From: Vibrio atlanticus
GTDB taxonomy: Bacteria > Pseudomonadota > Gammaproteobacteria > Enterobacterales > Vibrionaceae
Length of the DNA stretch: 64,000 bases
Assembly (NCBI RefSeq): GCF_024347315.1
Contig: NZ_AP025461.1
Span: 1,240,001 to 1,304,000, forward strand
Direction of reading: 5' to 3'
Of the stretch, positions 1 to 7,232 are shown one piece after another. The stretch's first letter is position 1, and the number at the start of each line of letters is the position of its first letter. Below the pieces are notes generated by a model, which did no database searches, had not been told where the DNA came from, and saw only the letters and a program-made list of their open reading frames with translations. The translations under genes and the position numbers were made by a program.

Positions 1-66
1 AAGTATCGCTATCGGCCAAATAATACGGGGGATCTACACCCGGGAATAGAGCTTAGGATTAGCGCG

Positions 67-946
67 TTATAGGCGCGTACACAGGCCGATGATTCGGTCA
101 CACATGGCTTGATTGACTGAAAAGTGCGTATTCAAAAACGCCAATTGCGCGAGTGCCGATTCCGCCGTTCTGTCATAGCCTTGTGTGAACGTTGGCAATA
201 ACTTAGCAAATTGAGGGAAACGCGCCTCTAGCCTTCTGTCCGACATAAATTCATCAACGAATTCTGGCTCAGACGTTTCAGTTTGATCGACAAGATCGAT
301 TAGACGATCAAGCGCGTAAGATTGAACAAAGCGAGAGCCAGAAAGCTTCTCACCGCGATTATATCGGCTCATGCCCACATAAAGATTGGTTAACGCCTCG
401 CCGATGATCCACTCTTGAGAATTCGCTTCAGCGACACCTTTTTCAAGTGGCGCACAGCACTGAGTATCAAAGTCGGCTTCCTGCCAAACAATGCGACCTT
501 CAGCAAATGGAATATGCGCTAATTCGTGTGGTTCGAATACCGCAAACTCACAGAATATTCCATCGGCATAAAGTACTTTGTAGCCATCGATGGTGTTCCT
601 TACGGCATAGTCGATTGGAAGAATGTCGCACTTATTATCTGAAATCGGGCCAATGCAAGCTGTCTAAGAAGTATTGTTTGTGCCCTTCTTGGACTATCGC
701 AAAGAAATCAACGTCGGAATATCGATCCAATCGCTCCGTTTCAATGCCAACAGAACCTAACCCCAATAAGGCATGCGCCTTACCAGAAGCTTTCAAAGAT
801 TCCCCAATGGCATCTAAACGCTGTAAGAGTTTTTCTGGTGTGTTTGGAGTTAGTGTATTTGGCTGTAGCGTTTCTACTTGTTTATCAGATTGAATCGTTT
901 TATCTGCTTGCATCACTCTATCCCTATCAAATTGAATGCCACTCAA
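67..946 (-). pseudogene. Nucleotidyltransferase-like gene broken by a frameshift
   Basis: Two minus-strand reading frames together make one protein of about 290 residues. The upstream frame (946 down to about 660) carries the nucleotidyltransferase signature: a GLGSVG glycine-rich stretch, then the metal-binding pattern YSDVDFF. It then runs into a stop at 635-637. The other frame is open from just after a stop at 664-666 down to the stop at 67-69. It continues the protein naturally, reading ACIGPIS, then YADGIFCEFAVFEPHELAH, then a helical C-terminal half. The frames therefore join at about 655-665, which implies one extra or two missing bases. The ATG at 946 is one candidate start; a later Met is possible. 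The real substrate is unknown. It may be a true pseudogene or a sequencing or assembly error. The plus-strand frame over 447-893 is only its shadow. Confidence 0.7.
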
Positions 947-1064
947 CCTAACTGATAGTTAGAACACCTATGAAGCCTAATTTATAAAATCTGTGTTTGA
1001 GATAACGATCTGCGTAACTTATTGCTTCGTTTCAACTCATCAATCATCCGTCTTTCTATCCAAT

Positions 1065-2414
1065 TTACACCGATGACTTAGCTAAATACGCTGCCATTTC
1101 TTGCTCTGGCACCATGCCTCCGCCAGTCGCCCATACAAGATGTGTGGCATTGGCTAGTACCGACTCATCAATATCTAGACGAGCAAGGTATTCTCTATTC
1201 TGTTCAACATGAATCACACCCGGCATACCCGCGAGTGCTGAAGGCTCCAATTGAATACCCTCCACTTGGTTCAGTTCACCTAACAATTGATACATACGTT
1301 CGTCGGTTAACGTGTAATAGCCGTCGAGTAAACGTTCCATAGCTCGACCAACAAAACCAGAAGCACGGCCAACTGCAAGCCCGTCTGCTGCGGTTAGATT
1401 ATCAATACCGAGATCTTGGACTGCGATTTCGTCATGCAAGCCGGTATGGACACCCAACAACATACAAGGCGAATGGGTCGGCTCAGCAAAAATACAGTGT
1501 ACATGGTCACCAAAAGCCACCTTCAAGCCAAATGCCACACCACCGGGGCCGCCACCGACTCCACATGGCAAGTAAACGAATAGTGGATGGTCTTCATCGA
1601 CCAGAATCTGCTGCTGTTCAAACTGTTGCTTTAGTCTTTGCCCCGCCACCGAGTAGCCAAGGAACAGGGTTTGTGAGTTTTCATCATCAATGAAAAAGCA
1701 TCGTGAATCTTGTTCTGCTTCTTTGCGACCTTGTTCTACTGCAACGCCATAATCTTGCTCGTATTCGACCACATTGACACCATGCTCACGCAGTTTGTTT
1801 TTCTTCCACGCTCTCGCATCAGCAGACATGTGAACCGACACTGTAAAGCCTAACTTGGCACTCATGATGCCAATCGACATGCCTAAGTTACCCGTGGACC
1901 CTACCGCAATACTGTATTGTTTAAAGAAGTCACGAAATTCAGGTTCGAGTAACTTACTGTAGTCATCGCTCTCACACAGTAACCCAGCTTCAATGGCAAG
2001 CTTCTCGGCATGCGTTAGTACTTCATAAATACCACCACGGGCTTTGATTGAACCTGAAATCGGCAAGTGACTGTCTTTTTTCATCATCAAACGCCCTTTG
2101 ATAGGCTGCTGATAATGCGCTTGCAATACTGATTTCATCGCTGGAATTTCAATAAGCTCAGACTCAATAATGCCATTGGTCACTTGTGTTTCAGGGAATG
2201 CCTTCGCCAGATAAGGGGCAAACCTTTGTAATCGCAAGCTTGCATCTTGAATGTCTTGTTCGCTTAACCCCACATAAGGTAAACCTTGCTCCAACGTCGT
2301 GATGTTTGGGTTAAACCAACTCACTTCTTCTAGCGCTATAAGTTGTTTTAACAACGGGAAATCGTTGGTAAGCTTGTCTATATTTAATTCACTTTTGGCG
2401 TTCAATTCAGTCAT
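1065..2414 (-). CDS. dsdA: D-serine dehydratase (D-serine ammonia-lyase)
   Basis: A PLP-dependent fold-type II enzyme that converts D-serine to pyruvate and ammonia in the cytoplasm, detoxifying D-serine or using it as carbon and nitrogen. The sequence follows the E. coli enzyme almost throughout. The PLP lysine lies in SGSIKARGG at about residue 124, a glycine-rich phosphate cup follows (VGSTGNLG), and the [14 protein letters not shown] loop is intact. An open frame extends upstream to 2510. The ATG at 2414 is preferred because it gives about 449 residues, close to the family's usual 442, and has a good ribosome site (AGAAGG, six bases before the ATG). The 96 bases upstream do not resemble the family. 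A separate AraC-type regulator gene lies just upstream on the same strand, whereas enterobacterial dsdA is controlled by the LysR-type DsdC. Confidence 0.95.
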   Translation of the reverse strand: MTELNAKSELNIDKLTNDFPLLKQLIALEEVSWFNPNITTLEQGLPYVGLSEQDIQDASLRLQRFAPYLAKAFPETQVTNGIIESELIEIPAMKSVLQAHYQQPIKGRLMMKKDSHLPISGSIKARGGIYEVLTHAEKLAIEAGLLCESDDYSKLLEPEFRDFFKQYSIAVGSTGNLGMSIGIMSAKLGFTVSVHMSADARAWKKNKLREHGVNVVEYEQDYGVAVEQGRKEAEQDSRCFFIDDENSQTLFLGYSVAGQRLKQQFEQQQILVDEDHPLFVYLPCGVGGGPGGVAFGLKVAFGDHVHCIFAEPTHSPCMLLGVHTGLHDEIAVQDLGIDNLTAADGLAVGRASGFVGRAMERLLDGYYTLTDERMYQLLGELNQVEGIQLEPSALAGMPGVIHVEQNREYLARLDIDESVLANATHLVWATGGGMVPEQEMAAYLAKSSV

Positions 2415-2568
2415 GGGTGACCTTCTCTGGTATAGCGCCATCATCTCTGGTACACAGCAATCTACGCTCTTACAAACATTTGGTTTTGAGCCTATTAAAA
2501 CGGTATTCATTTAATTATTCAATGACCTGTAATTAACTAGGCTTACTTTGCTCGATACGTCTTACGAC

Positions 2569-3348
2569 TTAATTGCTGACCACTGTCTTGATGTATTCAC
2601 TAGGCGATAAACCAAATTTTCCTTTAAAGCGCTGACTAAAACGTCCTTCCGATTGATAACCGCAAGACTGGGCCAACATCGCCACATTCTGCTGTCCGTT
2701 TTGCATCAGATAAAGCGCGTGACTCAACCGAACTTCAGCCAACACCTCTCGATATTGCATACCTTCCAGTTTGAGCTTTCGGATAAGCGTGGCGCGACTC
2801 ATCGCAAAGCGCTCTGCTACCGACTCTAACGGATGTTTCTCGTCCGGTGAATGCGAAAGGTAGTGGCTAAGTTTCTGGCTAAACGAAACGTTTGAGCTAA
2901 TAAACAATCGATGCAACACGCCCTTCTCGGCTAATTGCTGATACAAACCCTGCAACCAAAATTGTTGGGTTTGTTCACTCATGCTCTGACGATCAAACGA
3001 AAACAACGCATTGAGCGAATCTTGCAAACCTCGATCTGCCTCTAAAGTGGGTAAATCCAGTTCATTTGCTCGATCCTCACTCAGAGCGAGCATTGCTTGC
3101 GTCGGTTGGAAATGAAAACTGAATACACGCGAAAGGAAACGCCCTTTGTGGGGCATGTTCTCAAAACTCAATGACGCTGATGCCTCACACAACAGCAGCT
3201 CAGAATGTGAGAGTTCTGCCGCTGAGTCTTTCCAAAACAGGCGCTTACTGCCTGAAATGATCTGAATAATACTAGGGGATAGAATCCTCACATTACGCAG
3301 TTTTTGTAACTGCTCTGCACGAAAGATCGTCACTTGATATTGATTCAT
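2569..3348 (-). CDS. AraC-family transcriptional regulator
   Basis: A protein of 259 residues with a C-terminal AraC/XylS double helix-turn-helix. The first helix-turn-helix is around residues 165-190 (SVAERFAMSRATLIRKLKLE). The second contains the family hallmarks ALYLMQNG, VAMLAQSCGY and GRFSQRFKGKFGLSPSEYI. The N-terminal 150 residues form a poorly conserved cupin-like sensor half whose ligand cannot be read from the sequence. The ribosome site is strong (AAGGGGATGAG directly before the ATG). It lies 155 bp upstream of dsdA in the same direction, so it could regulate dsdA, but this is only inference from position. Four copies of an 8-bp repeat abut the ribosome site on its upstream side, which may affect its expression. 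Confidence 0.9.
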   Translation of the reverse strand: MNQYQVTIFRAEQLQKLRNVRILSPSIIQIISGSKRLFWKDSAAELSHSELLLCEASASLSFENMPHKGRFLSRVFSFHFQPTQAMLALSEDRANELDLPTLEADRGLQDSLNALFSFDRQSMSEQTQQFWLQGLYQQLAEKGVLHRLFISSNVSFSQKLSHYLSHSPDEKHPLESVAERFAMSRATLIRKLKLEGMQYREVLAEVRLSHALYLMQNGQQNVAMLAQSCGYQSEGRFSQRFKGKFGLSPSEYIKTVVSN

Positions 3349-3357
3349 CTCATCCCC

Positions 3358-3394
3358 TTATTTGCTTATTTGCTTATTTGCTTATTTGCTTATT
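3358..3394. repeat. 8-bp tandem repeat (TTATTTGC, four copies plus five bases) next to a ribosome site
   Basis: Perfect copies of TTATTTGC run at 3358-3365, 3366-3373, 3374-3381 and 3382-3389, followed by a partial copy. On the minus strand they sit immediately upstream of the ribosome site of the AraC-type gene starting at 3348. Perfect short repeats of this kind can gain or lose copies by slipped-strand mispairing. Confidence 0.9.
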
Positions 3395-3398
3395 ATGT

Positions 3399-3466
3399 AC
3401 GTGTATAAGCTTTTAACGAACATAAATTATTAACGTACATAAGCTATTAACGTGTATAAGTTGCCG
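3399..3466. repeat. Degenerate 17-bp tandem repeat overlapping the 3' end of the PEBP-like gene
   Basis: Four units of 17 bp follow one another at 3399-3415, 3416-3432, 3433-3449 and 3450-3466. Each begins ACG and contains ATAA. The last unit lies inside the end of the PEBP-like gene (coding for its final TYTR and stop), and the others run out into its 3' flank, so the gene end appears to have been tandemly duplicated. Confidence 0.75.
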
Positions 3467-3980
3467 TCAGTTTCGCTTTGTCTAAAGCCATGCTGTTCAA
3501 CGTGAATCCAACCACTGCCGACGGCGTGTTTTCGTCTAGGTTAAGTTTGTCCGTTGGTAATGCCCAAACCGTGAATTGATAACGGTGCATACCATCTTTT
3601 TCTGGAGGACAAGCGCCACCGAAACCTACCGTTCCATAATCTATGCGGCCTTCTTTGCCACCCACTTTAGAGATATTGACACCGCGAGGTAGCTCGCTCA
3701 CTGTTGCTGGAATATCAAACGCGACCCAGTGCCAAAAACCACTTTCTGTCGGAGCATCTGGATCATAAGCCGTGATTGCAAAGCTTTTGGTTCCTGCTGG
3801 AGCATCTTTCCACATCAATTGTGGTGATAGGTTACCGCCGTCACAGCCCCAACTTGAGTATTCAAAGGTCTTCGCCATTGGGTGACCTTCTTGAATATCG
3901 TTGCTGATTAATTCGAACGCTTGAGCAGAGCTTGCCGCCAAAATACTAATTGCTAATACTGATTTGATGATGAGTTTCAT
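3447..3980 (-). CDS. Secreted PEBP / YbhB-YbcL (Raf kinase inhibitor-like) family protein
   Basis: A protein of 177 residues from the ATG at 3980, chosen because it begins a clear signal peptide (MKLIIKSVLAISILAASSAQA, cleavage after AQA) and has an AGAGGA ribosome site. The longer frame to 4025 adds 15 residues in front of the signal peptide and is unlikely. The mature part is a complete phosphatidylethanolamine-binding-protein fold: the ligand-site motif YDPDAP, then GFWHWVAFDIP, then the C-terminal GMHRYQFTVWAL. Bacterial members such as YbhB are small anion-binding proteins of uncertain function; this one is exported to the periplasm. It is divergent from the vxrA-like gene. Its 3' end is involved in the 17-bp tandem repeat. 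Confidence 0.92.
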   Translation of the reverse strand: MKLIIKSVLAISILAASSAQAFELISNDIQEGHPMAKTFEYSSWGCDGGNLSPQLMWKDAPAGTKSFAITAYDPDAPTESGFWHWVAFDIPATVSELPRGVNISKVGGKEGRIDYGTVGFGGACPPEKDGMHRYQFTVWALPTDKLNLDENTPSAVVGFTLNSMALDKAKLTATYTR

Positions 3981-4223
3981 GATAGTTCCTCTTATTAGGT
4001 ATGAGTCCAGTATAGTTCCCTCCATACGCCCAGCAATGACAATAAGTATACAATTATCTAATTTAACCCAAACAAATGATACTTACTGTATTTTTACTTT
4101 ATTATTTAAAAGCATGACCCACTCGACAATTTGTTGTTAAAAGAACACTTGTTGACATTCAGGTTACAAATCGCGTCCAAAACTCTTTAGACTCTCCCCA
4201 CGACTTTTAACGAGAATGATTGG

Positions 4224-5633
4224 ATGCACAGGTTTACATTGGCTCTTTGCTTAACCTTTTGGCTCCCTACGCTAGCCAATGCCCAAAGTTTGCAAGACAA
4301 GTGGCAAACTCTGTATCAATTGAGCTGGCAATCGTCTCCTATCTCAGTTTCTCAGAAAGAGTTAACCCAATACCCGAAAGTACTTCTTCAGGAAAGCAGT
4401 CGTTACCCGGATTTCAACCAATTCAGTTGGGAAGACATCGCCGCACTCGCCTCGATACAAGATCACTGCCGAGCGATTGAAAATGCCAACCCTTCTTTGA
4501 ACGATGCCATCGAATTCGAACTCGCTGTGTGTCAACAACAACCCTTGGATTCAATCTGGTTCACGGCACACTCAAAACGACACCCTGCTGGTGGTAGCTT
4601 CGCTGATCGTTATTTAGCCGCTTACCCAGATGTGACCGAGCAGATACGCCCATTTTTGAGTCTTACCAACCCTCAGCACCCTTTATATAGCAAGCTAGAA
4701 AACCTAAGTGCACAAGGCAGAGAAGCACTGCTCAGTGGATACCGAGCTTGGCAACAGGACGATGTGCTTTGGTTAAGTGGCGAGCAAGGTTGGAAAGCAA
4801 TTCCATCGAAGGTTTGGAAGCCTATTGCCGAGCAACAAGAAGTGACCTTGTCAGCCGAAAGCTGTTCTTTTCGTTACAGCAACGTGTGCTTAAACGAGCC
4901 TAGCAACGACAACCTGATCATGAAAACGTTGATCTTTACATTGCTGTTTACATTGTTATCCGGGCTCGGCAGAGTCTTGTACCTAAGAACAAAACAACGA
5001 AAAGAGAGGCAGTTCGTTTTACAGCTTCTTACTCATGAACTGCGCACGCCAATTACTAGCCTTGGCTTAACCGTCGAAATGTTCAGAAACCGTTACGATG
5101 ATTTTCCCGATGAGATCCAAGGGGCAGTTTGGCGTTTAATTTCAGACTATCAAAGGCTTTCTCAGCTCACCGAAAACAGCAAAGTGTATCTAAGTTCGGA
5201 TCAGTCGGAGCCTTTGTTGAAGCAAAAGGCATCATTGGAAGAGTGGCTCGACCATGTCTGCGAAAAGCACAATATTACTTATCAGTGTGAAGCAAGAGAT
5301 GTTGAACTTAACCTGCCTTATTACTGGCTGACTATCTGTCTTGATAACTTAATCAAGAATGCTAAGCAGCATGGACAAGGTAAGGTTTTAGTTAAAGTCA
5401 TCCTCGCAGATAAACTGAGAATAGAAGTACAAGATGAGGGTCACTTTCCCTCTTTGATACAACGACTTATTTCAAGAACAACACGGTGCGCCAATCACAA
5501 ACAAGATAATATGGGCATTGGCCTGACTATTGTCGAACACTTGATGAAACAAGCGAATGGCCGTCTCATCATTCTCCGTAATCCAACCCGATGTATTTTG
5601 GAAATCGCTTATGAACACCCTACTACTGATTGA
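4224..5633 (+). CDS. vxrA: VxrA-like sensor histidine kinase (DUF3404 sensor)
   Basis: A membrane sensor kinase of 469 residues. A signal peptide or first anchor lies at residues 1-21. A periplasmic domain of about 210 residues resembles the DUF3404 sensor of Vibrio VxrA. One transmembrane helix begins near Met233. The H-box LTHELRTPITSLGL has the phospho-acceptor at about His271. A HATPase domain follows, with an N-box (NLIKNAKQHG) and a G-rich lid (NMGIGLTIVEHLM). In V. cholerae VxrA (also called WigK) responds to cell-wall damage and controls cell-wall genes, type VI secretion and biofilm. The response regulator starts 23 bp before this gene ends, so the pair should be translationally coupled. 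The ATG at 4224 is chosen because it opens the signal peptide; a start at 4220 is in another frame. Confidence 0.85.
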   Translation: MHRFTLALCLTFWLPTLANAQSLQDKWQTLYQLSWQSSPISVSQKELTQYPKVLLQESSRYPDFNQFSWEDIAALASIQDHCRAIENANPSLNDAIEFELAVCQQQPLDSIWFTAHSKRHPAGGSFADRYLAAYPDVTEQIRPFLSLTNPQHPLYSKLENLSAQGREALLSGYRAWQQDDVLWLSGEQGWKAIPSKVWKPIAEQQEVTLSAESCSFRYSNVCLNEPSNDNLIMKTLIFTLLFTLLSGLGRVLYLRTKQRKERQFVLQLLTHELRTPITSLGLTVEMFRNRYDDFPDEIQGAVWRLISDYQRLSQLTENSKVYLSSDQSEPLLKQKASLEEWLDHVCEKHNITYQCEARDVELNLPYYWLTICLDNLIKNAKQHGQGKVLVKVILADKLRIEVQDEGHFPSLIQRLISRTTRCANHKQDNMGIGLTIVEHLMKQANGRLIILRNPTRCILEIAYEHPTTD

Positions 5634-6261
5634 AGACGACCAACTGCTTGGGCAAGGCCTCGTCAGCTTCTTTGAGTCCAATGGTTATCAATGCCTTTGG
5701 GTGCAAGATGCTCAGAGTGCCGGTAAGATGTGGTTACGAGCCGATCTCGTGGTGCTTGATCGCCAACTTGAAGACGGCGACAGCTTGCGACACTTGCCTA
5801 ATTGGTTACTGATCAAAGCGCTACCTGTGATTGTATTGACCGCCAAAGTTGAAGTTCAACAACGTGTTGAAGGTTTAATGGCAGGTGCCAAGGATTACGT
5901 GACTAAGCCATTTTCGAACGATGAATTGCTTGCTAGAGTCATTACGCAGCTTCGGCCGTTAGGTGTTAGCCACTTAAATTACGCAAATATCCAAATCAAC
6001 TTGTCGGAACGGATCGCTTATCTGGATGAAAATCCAATCACGTTGAAACCTAAAGAGTTTCAGCTATTGGTACTGTTTGTTCAGAACCAAAGTCGTGTGT
6101 TTCACCGAGATGAGTTGCTCAATAAAATTTGGGGGTATCAAGCCTTCCCAAGCACAAGAACCGTTGATAACCACATACTGCGTTTACGTCAAAAGCTTCC
6201 AACGCTGAAACTAGAAACGCATCGTGGGGTTGGTTATCGTTTGGCTGGGGAATCCCAATGA
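5611..6261 (+). CDS. vxrB: VxrB-like OmpR-family response regulator
   Basis: A response regulator of 216 residues starting at the ATG at 5611, inside the end of vxrA. The receiver domain (residues 1-115) has the acidic pair IEDD, the phospho-Asp in LVVLDRQLEDGDS, the conserved Thr in VLTAK and the Lys in DYVTKPF. The OmpR/PhoB winged helix occupies about residues 125-214 (KPKEFQLLVLFVQN, the recognition helix STRTVDNHILRLRQKL, and THRGVGYRL). By homology it is the DNA-binding partner of the kinase upstream and would act on cell-wall, surface and secretion genes. The frame is open back to 5557, but the shorter start gives the standard family N-terminus. The next gene overlaps its stop codon by four bases, so the three genes form one operon. 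Confidence 0.88.
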   Translation: MNTLLLIEDDQLLGQGLVSFFESNGYQCLWVQDAQSAGKMWLRADLVVLDRQLEDGDSLRHLPNWLLIKALPVIVLTAKVEVQQRVEGLMAGAKDYVTKPFSNDELLARVITQLRPLGVSHLNYANIQINLSERIAYLDENPITLKPKEFQLLVLFVQNQSRVFHRDELLNKIWGYQAFPSTRTVDNHILRLRQKLPTLKLETHRGVGYRLAGESQ

Positions 6262-7088
6262 AAGTAAGCTCTCTAACAGCACTGTTCTGCACATTACCCT
6301 TTACATTGCCCTTTGCGTGTAATGCGGCTTGGTTTACTGACACGCCATTGCAACACACCTATCAATCACTGCTCGATGATCAACCGCAAGTGGCATGGCA
6401 AGAACTGCAAATCGCGCTTGATCAGGCAGAGCTTAATAGTCAGCTTTGGCTGCCCGTTAAACAAGAAATACTGAGTCGAACTCAATGTGGAAGCACTCTT
6501 GAACAAAATGCTACACCCAACAACCACATCCAAGTGAGCTTTATCAAGCGCCACGGTCTTTCATCACAAGGCTATCAGATTAAAGTGTCTGCAGAGCAGT
6601 TGAATGAAGCAGTAGAAGATCAAATACGAAGCATCTCTTTGATTTCACCAGAAGGAAAAGTGGTTATCGATGGACAACTCAATTCTGATGTCGAATATCA
6701 AGAGATTGAAACCAGTGAGATGTTCATCAAACCGGAATCGGGCGTTTATCAGTTAACGATAGATTCGAACAACTACCCTATTATTGTTGCTTTAGACGAC
6801 AACAAGCGGTGGCTAACACTCGAAAGCAAACTCAACGACCCTCACATTGTGGTAACACCGCCTGAGATAATCGACAGCTGCCCAGACGCCAATGTCAGTT
6901 GGCAGTGGTTTGACGAAAACTACGATATGCTAGGTTTCAAGGTGCCAATCAAAACAACGCAAGCATCTCTTCCTACAGAAAGCCCAATCGGATCTGAAGC
7001 TAAACACTTGAGTGCATCGGTTGAAATGTTTGAATACCAAGGTGCGATTGAAATCCAATATGTACAGCGTGTCGCGATGCCTTTCTAA
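6258..7088 (+). CDS. DUF2861-like periplasmic protein, third gene of the vxr operon
   Basis: A protein of 276 residues with a signal peptide (MKVSSLTALFCTLPFTLPFACNAA, cleavage near NAA). The rest has no catalytic motif that I recognise. It looks like an N-terminal helical part followed by beta-rich segments around residues 95-270, with two Cys (in RTQCGST and IDSCPDA) that could form a disulfide. Its ATG overlaps the vxrB stop as ATGA, so it is co-transcribed. It matches the position and general appearance of the third gene (vxrC) of the V. cholerae vxr locus, which I recall as DUF2861; the family name is from memory. A role in sensing or in the envelope response is inferred from operon membership only. 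Confidence 0.75.
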   Translation: MKVSSLTALFCTLPFTLPFACNAAWFTDTPLQHTYQSLLDDQPQVAWQELQIALDQAELNSQLWLPVKQEILSRTQCGSTLEQNATPNNHIQVSFIKRHGLSSQGYQIKVSAEQLNEAVEDQIRSISLISPEGKVVIDGQLNSDVEYQEIETSEMFIKPESGVYQLTIDSNNYPIIVALDDNKRWLTLESKLNDPHIVVTPPEIIDSCPDANVSWQWFDENYDMLGFKVPIKTTQASLPTESPIGSEAKHLSASVEMFEYQGAIEIQYVQRVAMPF

Positions 7089-7232
7089 GTTAAGCTCGCA
7101 TCTCACAGACATTCGTAACAAGCTGCAAAACCTGTAATAAGCTAATGGCGCTTCGAATAGAGACATATAGGTGACAAAACACCAACGCGATTTGGGTGTA
7201 ATGACCGTACTTACCCTTTACGGAATCTAGAT

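Noticed and set aside
447..893. Plus-strand open frame of 148 codons
   Set aside because: It is opposite a clear, though frameshifted, nucleotidyltransferase-like gene, has no recognisable domain and is Cys- and Ser-rich in the manner of a shadow frame.
2415..2510. N-terminal extension of D-serine dehydratase
   Set aside because: The 32 added residues do not match the family, and the internal ATG has the better ribosome site.
4140..4223. Sigma-70 promoter for vxrA at TTGACA (4152-4157)
   Set aside because: A good -35 hexamer is present, but no acceptable -10 hexamer was found 16-18 bp downstream.
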